A model generated the notes under the pieces. That model was not told the DNA's origin. It saw nothing but the letters and a program-made list of their open reading frames with translations, and ran no database searches. A program made the position numbers and the translations under genes. A stretch of DNA of 64,000 nt from Janthinobacterium tructae (GTDB lineage Bacteria > Pseudomonadota > Gammaproteobacteria > Burkholderiales > Burkholderiaceae_D): NCBI RefSeq assembly GCF_006517255.1, contig NZ_CP041185.1, forward strand, positions 2,542,001 through 2,606,000, given 5' to 3'. The stretch's first letter is position 1, and every line of letters begins with the position of its first letter. Below, in pieces: positions 39,376-51,300 of the stretch.

Positions 39376-42300
39376 CTAGCGGTCCTGCTGCAACTCGCGC
39401 CGTTGCTCGGGACTCAGGCGTGCCAGCTGCCTGGCGTCAAAGTCGCGGCCGACACCAACGAACTGCACCGGACTGGCAGCGTCGTATGGAACGCCGCGCG
39501 ACGACTGCAGCCCGGCCCGGGGTGGCGGCGCTGCTTCACCCTCGCCCTCCATCGGCTCGTTGCCAAAGCCGATCAAGCGCACCGTGAAAATCGACGGCAG
39601 GTTCTGACGCGCCGTGCTGCGCTCGCGCTGCAGGACGTCCTGCGCAGCGGCCGTTGCCTGCGACGCCGCCGCACTGGCATTGCTCAATGCGCCGACATTC
39701 ACCGCCGCAACGCTCGGCATGCCCATAGCCGCCCCCTTGACGGCGATGTTGGCCGCGTTGACCACTTGCAGCGCCGCCAGGTTCACATTGCCCGACACGC
39801 GGATGCCCGCTTCGCCTGCGTCGATGGTGCCCAGCGGCGCGATCAGGTCGATGTCGCCGGCCGGCACTTCCGGAATCGGCGCCAGCGTGGCGATACCGGC
39901 GCCCGTGCTCGGCACGCTGGACGACAGCGTCACATTGCCCCACTGGTCGTAGACACGCTTGGGCGGCGTGTAGACCACCGTGGTCTTCGAGCCCCGGCCC
40001 GCGTTGATGTCGCCTGCGGCCGACCAGCCCAGGATGGCGCCGCCGAAGGTGGTCATGATGCGGCTCTGGCCCAGCAGGATGCTGCCCTGCGAGTAGATCG
40101 CGATGTCGCCCGCACCCTGGGTGATCACGCCGGCCGTGGACGGTGGCGCCGCACCTTCGATGCCGTAGGTCTGGGCGCCGCCCGGGGTGAGCATCTGGAT
40201 GTCGCCACCGAAATCGGTATGCACGCCCGCGCCACCGAACATGCTGATGTCGCCCTTGTACGCGACGGGGGTGCCGGCCACATTCTTGTCCGGGAACAGC
40301 GCGGCGATGGCCGCGCGGCCACGCACATAACTGCCCTGGCGCACGCCGCCGTCCTGGTTGTACTCGCGGCCGGCTGCCTTGAGTTCGGCGAAGTACACGT
40401 CACGAGCGAATACTCGCTGCTGCTCTGCCGGCAGCGCCGCGTAGTAGGTGCGCGCCTGTTCACTGTTGCCGACGAAGCCGAAGCGTTCGGCCAGCCAGGT
40501 GAGCAGTTCGTTTTCATAGGTTCTTGCGACCTTGCCGCCCTGGAGAGACAGTGGTTCGCCCGCCTGCACCACCTTGGCTGGGTCGAGATAGCCCTCGACG
40601 AAGCGCCGGTAGTCCGTGCCGTTGGCACCCGCGCCCGCCTGCATCACGATGCTGGCGCCCGGGCGCTTGTCCCCGGAGGCCACGGCACCGAGGCTGGTGA
40701 CGCCGACCTTGTCGTCCATGCGAATGTCGCGGACCGCCGTCAGTTCCAGTGTGCCGGGTCCTGCGACATTGAAGCCGCTGTAGATGATGTCGCGACCCGC
40801 GCTGACGACGGAGATCTCGGTGGGATTGTTGTGCACGAACAGGTTGCCGGCAATGTTGTACGTCGCGTCTCCGCTGCCGCCGCTGGCGCCGCTCAGCAGC
40901 GTGCCGCTGCTGACGATGTCGCGCCCGGCCAGCATCCAGACCGGGCCGGCGCCTTCATGGAAGGTCTTTCCGAAACGCGGGTCATACATGCTGTTGAAGG
41001 TGATCGAACGTCCACTGTTGACCCCCATCAGATCACCGCCCAGCGCATAGAAGCGCGCGGGTTCCAGCGCATCGCCCCAAGACAGGCTCGCGGTATTGGG
41101 CCCGAAGGCGAACAGCGGCGTGCCGCCCTGGCCGGCCATGCTGCCATCGCTGGTAACATTGCCGCTGCCCGCGATCGGCGTACCGCTGGCAAAAGCCTGG
41201 AAGGCAGGCTTCAAAATGCTCGCCAGCGACTCCGGCGCCGCACTGGAACGACTGACGGCCAGATCACCGCCGTAGATCGAGCCCCCGGCCAGCAATTCCA
41301 GTTGACCGGTGGCCGACGGCGCCAGCACCAGTGCGCCGTGCGTGGGCAAGGTGCTGGGGTCAGCGCCCGCAGCGCGGCCGTAGTACAGGTTGCCGCTGGC
41401 CGCGACCGCGCGCAGTGTCGCGGGATAGACCATCGCCAGGTCGGTTGCCGCAGCCTCATCGTTCAACGGCGTGAGGTTGCCCCCCAGTGACAACAGGTCC
41501 ACCGCCGTGCGCCCGGTCCAAAGGCTGAACCAGCTTTGTCCCACACCGCTGACGCCATCGGCGCTCACATACAGCGAGCCATTCTTCTGCTCTGCGCGCC
41601 CGGGGTCGGCCACCTCCTGCACCACCAGATCCCCGCGGGTGATCAGGCTGAAGGTGGCGTCCCCGGCAAGCAGGCTCAGCCCTCCCTTCGCCCACGCCGT
41701 CGCGGCAGTGTATGGATCGACGGGGCGGACTTCGCCTGGATTCATCTCCGTGCTGCGGGTGCCGTAGCGCAAGGTCGGACTTCCCACGGTCCCGCCGCTC
41801 AACTGCACATGCCCGCGCACATTGGCCAGTACACCGTTGATCTGGAAGCGGCCGATCTCGCTGCCGGGGTTCACTGCGCCGCCAACCCGCAGGTTCAGAT
41901 CGCCGCCACCGGTCAGTTGCAGGCTGCCATCAGCGGCGACCCGTCCACTGCCGCCGACCGCCAGCACCAGCCCCTGGCTGCGCGCGTTGGTCGCCGAGGC
42001 CGTGTGGCTCTCCGCCAGAGGCCGGATGATGCCAGCGTCGCCGCCGACATCCACATCCAGGTTGCCCCCGCCCAGGGTGCCGAAGCCGGTGAAGCCGACC
42101 AGTTGGTCGGCGCCGCCCGACAGGGCTGCGGCATAGGAACCAAAGTTGATCCACCAGGCGGTGGCTTGCGCATCACTGCCGCTCAGTCCGTTGCCCTGAC
42201 GCCACAACCAGTTGCCGACGTTGGCCGAGTCGTGGCCGCGGTCGTTGCTGACGGGGCGTCCCGACGAGCCTCGCGAGACATTGACGATGTTGCCGGTCAA

Positions 42301-45300
42301 GTTGCCGCCGGCCTTCAGCAGCAGGTTCCCGCCCTGGTCCGGATACCAGGCACGGGCAAGGCTGCCTGAGGCTTGCAGTGCTTGCGGAAGGTTGTACGGA
42401 TCGCCAGAGAAGGTGCCGGCGGAAGAACTGCCGGCGGTATAGACGCCAAACAGCGAGTCCATGCCCAGATCGCCTGCGGCCAGAAGGTCGAGGTCGGCCG
42501 CGCCGGTGCGGATCACGCTGAAGCGGGTGCTGCCACCCACCACCTTTTTGGGGCCGGACACTGCGGAGTGGCTGTCGGCCAGACGCAAGTCACCGGACTG
42601 CGGATCAGGCTGCAGCAGGCGGCTGTCGGCCGCCCCGGTATCGGCACCAGCCACCAGGCGCATGGCCCAGGACTGTGCGCCTTCGGCCAGCATGGGCGCC
42701 ACGGCCCAGAGCTGCCCCTGGCGGCCCGCGTTCTCGACGCGCAACTTCACCGACGTCGCACCGCCCGCCAACTTGACGTTGGTGCCAGACGGCAGCAGCG
42801 CGCCACGGGGCAGCGCCTTGTTGCCATTGAGGATCACGGTGGCCGTGGTGCCCAGGTTGCCGGGTAATGGCACGCCCTTGGGCCAGACCATGGCCTTCAC
42901 CCGCGTGAGACTGCCCAGCAGGGTGCCGGCGTCCAGGGTGCTGTTGGTCGGCAGGGTCACGCTCTGGCTCAGCAAGGTGCCCGCAGGAAACAGAACATTG
43001 CCCGAGGGGTCCCGTACTGCGGCCGCCAGCACCGTGCCAGCGGGTATTTCCAAGGCCTCGGTCAGAGTTGCCGCGACCGGCAGCCGCGTGCCGGCGATCA
43101 GGTTGCGGGCCTTGATCGGCAGGTCGAAGTTGAGTGTGGTGCCCGCCGGAAACGTGGTGCCGTCGGCCAGGGTCACGCCGCTGCCCGGCACCACCATGGT
43201 GCCGCCGGTGTGGTCAACGCCGGAGCGCAGCACCCAGCCATTGTCATCGGCAGTCGGTGGCGGCGGCGCAAAGCCGTCGTTGATGCTGCCGTGGATGGTC
43301 AGGTCGCCGCCGGCGCGCAGGGTCAGGCGACCGGCCTCCCCCGAACCGCGGACGTTGTCGATTTGCTCGTTGTGCGGGTTGACGCTGGCGTAGCGGTAGC
43401 CCGACAGATCCAGGTCGCCCGCTACCACGATATCACCACCCGGATTGGTCACGGCATTGCTCACGATCTCGACGCCGGGACGCAGATGAAAGGCATCGGC
43501 AAAGGCCGGATTGCGCAGGCCGGCCAGCTTGCCGGTCATGAGACTGGCGCGCTCTGTTGCTGCGTTGATGAAGTCATCACTGTCGTCGTGCTTGGCCTTG
43601 AACCAGGCCTGGGTGATCTCCTGGTAGGGCCGCCCGCTGGCAGTCGCCGTGCTGACCAGCGGCGCATCGTCGTAGCGTTGCATGCCGTTGACCGCGATGG
43701 AGCGTGCGCCGCGGATGTCGAGCACGCCGCGCGCGTCGATGGCGATGTCGCCGTAGACCGCCGCATCGCCGGCATCGTTCAAATCCGGCAGGCCGTTCGC
43801 GCCAAGGCGCGGCGCCGAGAGTTCGAGCGTGCCGCGCGCGCGGCCGTCGTTCAGCCCCGCTGCGCTGCCCACGGCCACACCGGTGCCGTGACGCAGGTCG
43901 ATGCGCACGCCGTCAGCCAGCGCCAGTTGACCCGTGCCGGAACTCAGGTCGACGATGGCGCGGTTGGGTGCATCGATGATTTTGCCGTAGCTGTCCACGC
44001 GCAACTGGCTGCCATGGGCGTCCAGCACGGCGCTGCCGTCCAGCGTCAGGCCATGCTTGCCGGCCAGCGTGATGCTGCCGACCCGTGCGCCGCTGGCATC
44101 CACCAGACCCGTGACCCGCAGGCTGCCGTTATCCACCGACACGTTGATGCTGCTGGCCTTGAGTCCGTCAGCGATGCGCAGGTCGCCCTGCTTGAGCTGG
44201 AAGCTGCGGGCGCCGTAGACCTGGCCCTGGTTCAGTCGCTCGTTGAGGGCCGCGAACTGGTCGCTCAGGGCGCCACTGGCACCCAGGCGCTGGGCCTGGA
44301 TCTCCACCGCACCGGCCAGGTAAGGCACCAGGGTGCCGCCGGCATCGTAGTCACCGCTGCTGCCGGCCAGGATCTTGCCGGACAGATCAACCGTGCCGGC
44401 AGCGCCGTCCACGGCCACCACCCACAGCTTGCCGGCCTGGTTGTGCTGCGCCGACAGGTCGATGCTCGAACCCGCCGCCTGCAATACGTTGCCCGCGCGG
44501 CTGTCCAGCCGCACCTCGCCACCCGCGCTGTACTTGCTAAGATCGTTGAAGGCGATGGCGCGGCCGGACACATCGACCGATGCCGCGTCGGTCAACACCA
44601 CGTCGCCCCGCGCGCCGAGCGTGAGCTTGCCGCTGGGCAGCACCACGGCGCTGGCCAGGCGAATGCTGTCACCCTGCAGCGACAGCTCCGCGCCCAGGCC
44701 ATCGGCCTTGCCGGCGGGGCCAGCCGAAGCGGCGACATCGATGGCACGGCCTGCGGTAATGCGGTTCACCGAGCCGGCCTCGCCCGTCATCAGCGGAGTC
44801 AGGATGCTCAGGTTGCCGCCGCTGTAGGCATAGCCCTTGAGGGCGTCGTACGCGCCCTGGCTCTGGTAGACCGAGAGGCTGCCCTTGTGGTTGGCGGTGA
44901 TGCGTTCGCTCGCCGACAGCTTGACGTCGGCAAATCCCAAGGCCAGGCGGTCGAAGGTCTTGATGGTGCTGGGCTGGGAAAACTCTCCGTAGCCGAACTC
45001 GATGCGCTCGGCGTTGATGTTCAGCCGCCCGCCGCCAGTGCCGGCGCCACCCGCCACCACCGCGGAGGCCGGCGTCACGGCGCCCTGCCAGATCAGGTTG
45101 GCGGTGCGGATGGTCGCCACCTCACCGGCCCCGCCGTCACCATAGATCGCCGGGGTGGAAAGCATCAGCTTGCTCAGCAGGGACTTGCCGGTCACCGCGT
45201 CGTAAGTGTCCAGCGCGGCGGTGCCGTAGAAATTGAAGCTGTCCCGCGCCGAGAGTTGCAAGGTTTCCAGGGCCGGCGCGCCGAACTGCGTGTCGCCGCG

Positions 45301-48300
45301 CAGCAGGCGGTCCAGCACGGGCTGAGTGAGGGTCAGGCCGGTGGGCAGGCGCTTGCCGGCCGCTGCGGCGGCGAGCGCCTCCGCGCTGCCGACGTTGATG
45401 CTGGACAGGCCCAGGTTGAGGTGGCGGGTTCCATAGCGCACTTCATCGCCCATTGCCAGGGTCTTGTCGGTCATGGCAACGATGCTGCCCTCGGAATACA
45501 GGGCGGTCTGCCCACTGCACGGCTCGCTGCTGCACACGCCCAGGCGGATGCCGCCACTGGCTTGCACGTTCGTCGGGCTGGTCACGTTGAGCAAGCCGTT
45601 GGACACGGCCAGCATGTTGCCCACCTGGTAGACAAAGCCATCTCGTGCGTCATAGCTGGCCTTGCCACGGCCGATGGTGTTGATCGACGCCCCCTGTTCC
45701 ACGATGACCGCGCCCGACGCGCCCTTGCTCATCATGAACACCTCCGGTGCCGCCAACTGTGCTCCTGCGCGCAAGATCATGGAGCCGTCGCTGGCGTTGA
45801 CGCCCTGGGCCTGCGTGATGACGTTGCCGGTCTGTCCGTACTGGAGCGAGGTCATGCCGCCGATCATCAGCCGTGCGGCGCCGATGCCGTTGAGGCTGTC
45901 GGCATTCACGCTGACGCCGCTGAAACCATCAGTAGCTGACTTGCCTGCAGCCACCACTTCGATGCCGCCGTTATCCATGTTCAGCAGTGCGACGCTGCCA
46001 GCGTAGCCGCCGGCCGCAGCATCGAAGCGACCGATGCCCTCGAAGGAGAAGGCGCCCGCGCCGGCGCCCGGTCGCAGCGACAGTTGCAGGGTTCTGGCAT
46101 CGATCGGCAGCATCGCCCGAGGCACGCCCAGTCTCGCCGCGTCCGCGATGGCGAACTGCGCATACCCGGTTTCGTTGTACTGGGAGTAACTGCGCAAGGT
46201 GTCGGCTGACGTCAGCGTCACCTGGCGCGCCGTGCTGTCGCTGATGCCGGTATGGGCAGTGGATAAACGCCCGGCGGTAGACCAGGAACCATTGCGCAGC
46301 GCCTGCGCCGGGCCGTTGCTTGCGGGTCCGGCCAGGCCGTTGATTTCAACCCGGAAAGCCCCCGGCATCAAGGCGAAAGTGGACGGCATCAGGGTATAAG
46401 TTCCCGCTGCCAGCCCTGGCACCCCGGCGCCGATGCTGATCTGCCGGCCAACCATCGGGTCTGCCGCGCCCCCCTCGGGCGCCACCGGCGCATAAGCGGC
46501 TTGCACGCCAGGCACCACGGCATAGACCGGGTTGGTGCCCAGTCCCGGCAAGACGAAGCCGCCGTTAACGCCGGTCTGAAGCAAAGGGTGGTAGCGGGCG
46601 TCGGTGGAGCCGCCACGCCCGGAAATGAATCCGGCTCCCAGTAACTCGCCCCCACCGGACAGATCCACCACGGCGCCCGGTTGCACCAGCAACGACCGAC
46701 CGCCCAGGATCATGCCGGCTTCCAGTCGGCCGAAGGGCATCCCCCCCTGGCCGAGCCATGTCACTGTCTGGCCGTCGTAAGTGTAGACCTGACCATCGAG
46801 CGTGCCGCCGTAAGGTATCACCAGGCCCTTGCCGCTCACCGATGTCAGACTGCCGGGCAGCAGTTCGACGTCGCTGGTGCCGAGGGCGCCGATCTCGATC
46901 ATTCCCAGTGGCGCGCGCACCCCCCCGCCCTGCGCGATGTTCGGGCCGGCCAGTTGCAGGCGGCCGAAGGCGGAGTAAGGCACTGCTGCGTCGCCATCGC
47001 CAGTGCGGCCGATGGTCAGCGTGCGCGTCCGGTCGTAGTTGTAGAAGTCGTCGGACACACCGTCCAGGTAGCCCGCCAGCACCCTGGCACCGACGGCCGT
47101 CGCCGGATACAGCTGCGCCGCCCGCAGGGTCAGGTCGCCCTTGGTCATCAACTGGGTGCTGATACCCGTGGCGACCGCGTTCGCGCTGGCCCCGGCGAGG
47201 AAGCGCAAGTCGCCCGCGCTGGTCAATTGCACGCCGTCGTAACCGCGACGCTCGACGCTCATAGAACTGCCATCGACCTGCGGCAAGTTGCCCTTGGTAC
47301 CGAACAGCACATTGCCGCGCACATCGATCAGATTGCCGCTGGCCTCGAATACCGCCTCGGTCTCCCGTTGCGACATCGTTGGTACCTCCAGCACCGGACG
47401 CAGCCATGGGTCGCGGTTGGGTTCCGGCGCGGCAAGAATGCCCGCCAGCAGCAGATGCGGCGCGGAGAGACGGACCCGCGAATTGATGGCGGCTGTCTCG
47501 CTCAGGTTGAAGGCGCCGCTGTACAGGCGCAGGCTCTGGCCCATGTTCAGCGCCACATCGCCGTCAAAGCTCAGCAAGCCGTTACTCAGCAGGGCCAGGT
47601 TGTCGAAACCGCCTGCGCTGACCTGGTCCACCCCGAGCCGGCCGTGGCCGTATTCGAGGCTGGCGGCGGCGGCATCGGCCGTGTCCGCGAGCATGCTGCC
47701 CTGGCGCACCTGGCCGAGCTGCAGTTCGCGCACTTTGGTGACGCGGTCGGTAACCGACGTCCGGATGTAGTACGGGCTTTCCAGGGCCACGGACAGGTTG
47801 CCGCCGGCAGCACCGGCGCCCCCGGCCCGGGCCGTGAAGCTGCCGTCCAGGTACAAGCCATTGTTGGACGCCAGACTGATGCTGCCGCCATTGCTGGCCA
47901 CCTGCACGCGGCCCTGGCCCGGAATGTCCAGCGCCGCGTGGGCGCCGGAAGCTTCGAGGCGTGCGCCCTCGCGCACCACCACGAACAGGTCGCCAGCGCT
48001 GGCAATGCCGCTCTCCGGATCGATCCCGCCGCCGATGATGATGGTGCCACCGTCGCGGACCTGGCCATAGCTGCGGCCCCGGTTGTCCAGCGCGCTCACG
48101 GCGCGAGACGCCACATCGATCAGCGCCTCGTCTCCGATCCAGATCGAGCGGCCGTGGCCGACCGCCTTGTCCGTCTCGGAACCGGCTGCCGCCAGGTTCC
48201 CCAGACTCACGCTGCCGCCCCACGCATGGAGCGCGCCGTCCATCGTGAGCTGGCCGACACTGCGCACATCGATGGACTGGCCAGGGTCGACACTGAGCAC

Positions 48301-51300
48301 AGCACCTTTTCCGATCACGGCCTGCACCGCCTGCAGTTCATCGGCAGAGGTGCCTGCCGTACCGGCCTGCAGCGACAGGCTCGCACCCTTGCGTTGCGTG
48401 AGCAGGGCCTTGACAGCGTCTTCCTGGTACAGCGGCGGCGTCCACAGTTCCAGCGCGTCGGACGGTTGACTGCCGGTGGCGGCGTCCTGCGCATACGTGC
48501 CGAAGCGGGCCAGCGGCATCCTCACGTCGATCTGCGCGCCCTCGGCCACAGCAAGGCCATGGTTGCCGATGAGCGCATAGCGAGCGAAGCCTTTGTTGAA
48601 GAAATCCGCGCCGAGCATCAGCGTGTCGGCCAGCGCCGCACCCGAGGTATTGCCGATGGCGATGCGACCCGTCTGCAGCGTGAGCGTGCCGCCGCCGTCC
48701 ACGCCATGGCCGAGCAGCACGGCGCCACCGAGCCGCACCTGGCCATCGCCGGTGTTGAAGCCGTCCGCTTCGAGGGTGATGCTGCCGCCTTTGCCTCCTT
48801 GCTGCTTCGCCTTGGCCAGCAGTGCCGCGCCGGAAGACACGTCGAGCGTACTGCCTTCGCCCAACACCACGTCGCCAGTACTGCGCAGCAATACCCTGCC
48901 GCCGTCACGGAACGCCAATCCACGCGTGTCGGCCAGATCCTTCAGCTGGTTGCTCCACAGGCCGCTGGTGTCCACCTTGATGCCTTCGGCCACGGTGACA
49001 CCGGCGTTCACGCCAGTTGCAGCGTCCAGGCTCATGTCTTCGATACGCGCGTTGCCGCTGACTTGCTTGAGCACATTGCCCAGCCTGATGGTGCCGCTGT
49101 GCGCGGTCAGGTCGGCAGTCACATCCACGACCGGGGCGTACAGCACGATCTCGCCGCCCGACCCAACTTGCAGATCGCTGTTGACCGCGATCTTGCCCTT
49201 CGCCGCGATCTTGATGGCTCCCATCGCGTAGCCATTGAGCTGCGCCGTGTCGAGCACCAGCGTGCCCTGCCTCTGCGTCGGGAGGGCCGTTGTGAGGTCC
49301 AGTTCCGCCGCAATGCGTTCCTGCGTATCCTTGAGCTCAACCTCATGCATGACTGCACCCAAACTGTGGCTCAACAGACCAGTGCTCTTGTCGAACATCG
49401 GCAAGTGCTGCCCGATGATGAGCTGGCCGCGTCGCGCCACTGCGCCGTGCGACTGGTTGTAGCCGTCCAGCTCAGCTTGGGCAGCCTGCGTCTGGCGCAC
49501 GCCCTGAAAGGCTATACTGGTGATGTCGCCTTCGAGTACTGCGGCGTTGGTGGCGATCACCAGCGTGCCGGCATCGCGCCCCACCGTGTAGCCGTTTTCC
49601 AACTTTCTTTGCGATGCGATCAGCGGGGTATAGAAATGCTCCGTGACCTGCCAGCGCTCGTGATCCGACTCGTAGCCCTTGTAGATGCCTTTGTAGAGCA
49701 GATCACCGGGCGCCTTGTTCACGTCATACAGCCGCCCATCGCTCCCCTTGAGCCACGTCTGATTGATGAAACCGCTCTGCACATTCAGCGTGCCGCCGGA
49801 CAGATTGATGTTCGAGCCGGCCTGCGTGACCACATCGTTGCCGCCGAAGCTCAGCGTGCCGCCCTGCGCCATCCATTCGCCCACAGTGTGCCCCGCCGTA
49901 CCCAGATACCCGCCGACTTCGAGCAGGCCGCCGGCGGTGTACCAGCGGTCGGTGGCGTAGCCGTTCGTGCCCTTGGGTACGAACACCAGGCTGCGGCGGT
50001 CGATCCACACGTCGTTGCTGTTGAGGGTCTTGCCATCCCGGTTGACCGGTGCATCGCGCTGTTCGTTACCCTGGATGTTGACCTTGACGTTGTTCGATTC
50101 CATGGCCAGGTTCACGCCCACGGCACCGGAGACGTCGATCCGGGCGCGCTCACGCACCAGGCTGCGCTGGGCTGCATGGATGTCGATCTGACCACCGGTG
50201 GCCAAGGTCAGGGAGTCGCTCTGGAAGTCGACTGTGCCGCCGCTGCCGATCTCGATGCGCGACTGGTCGCGGCGGTCGGTGATGGCCACGATGTTCTCGG
50301 CAGCCGTGGTGGCAGGTCCCCGCAGGCCATCGCGCTGGCTGTCCAGGGCAGTGGTCTTGCCGTCGTCTTCGATCACCACGGCGGTAGTGGCACCCTGGCC
50401 GAAGGCGACCTTGCCGTCCGCGCCGATGGCGTTCAGGTGCACGGTGCCGCGGGTGTTGACGCTGGTGCTGGCGAGTACGACACCGTTTTGCTGCACCTCA
50501 CGCCCCAGCATGGTCACGTCGCCCTCGCGAGCCTGGATCAGGCCGGTGTTGCTGACCTTGCCCGACAGGCTATCGCTGCTGAACTGTGGGGTGATCTCGT
50601 TGCCGCGCGTGGTCGACGCCTGGTTGCCGTCGGTGCCGACGCCCTTCCTGATGACGAAGCTGTCGCCGGCCGCGAGCGCGGTCTGGCCTTTCTGCGTGGC
50701 GATGTCGCCCGCGTTGTGCACCTCCTTGCCGAGCAGCAGGACGTAACCGCCGCCTTCGGTGGAAGTCTTCGGGGCCAGCGTGGCGATCCGCGCGCCAGCC
50801 TGAATTTCTACCTTGCCCTCGGCGTTGGTGAAGCTGGGTTCGCTGGCATTGGCCGTGTAGATGCCGCTGGTCTTGAACTGGGCGTCGCCGATCCCGGCGG
50901 CGGCGGCGACGAGATTGCGCGTGTTGACCTGGCTGCTGCCATTGAAGACGATGCCGTTGCGGTTGACGATGAGCACCGTGCCATCGGCCTTGATCTGGCC
51001 CTGGATCTGCGAGGGCCGTGCGTTCGGGTCGTTGACGCGGTTGAGAACGGCCCAATCCTTCTGCTGCCTGAATTCGACCGTGGTATTGCGCCCGACATTG
51101 AAGGTCTCCCAGTTCAGGATGGCCTTGTCGCCGGTCTGCACAATGGCGACGTTGCTGCGACCGTCGACCTGGGCAAGCTCCGGGGCATTCGCGTTGTGCC
51201 AGCCCGCCGTCAGCGAATTGGTATCAACTTTCAGGCCGCCCGCGCTCATGCCATCGGGGACGGATGCAGCATTGGCGGCCGCCAGGCGGGCGGCGGCCTG

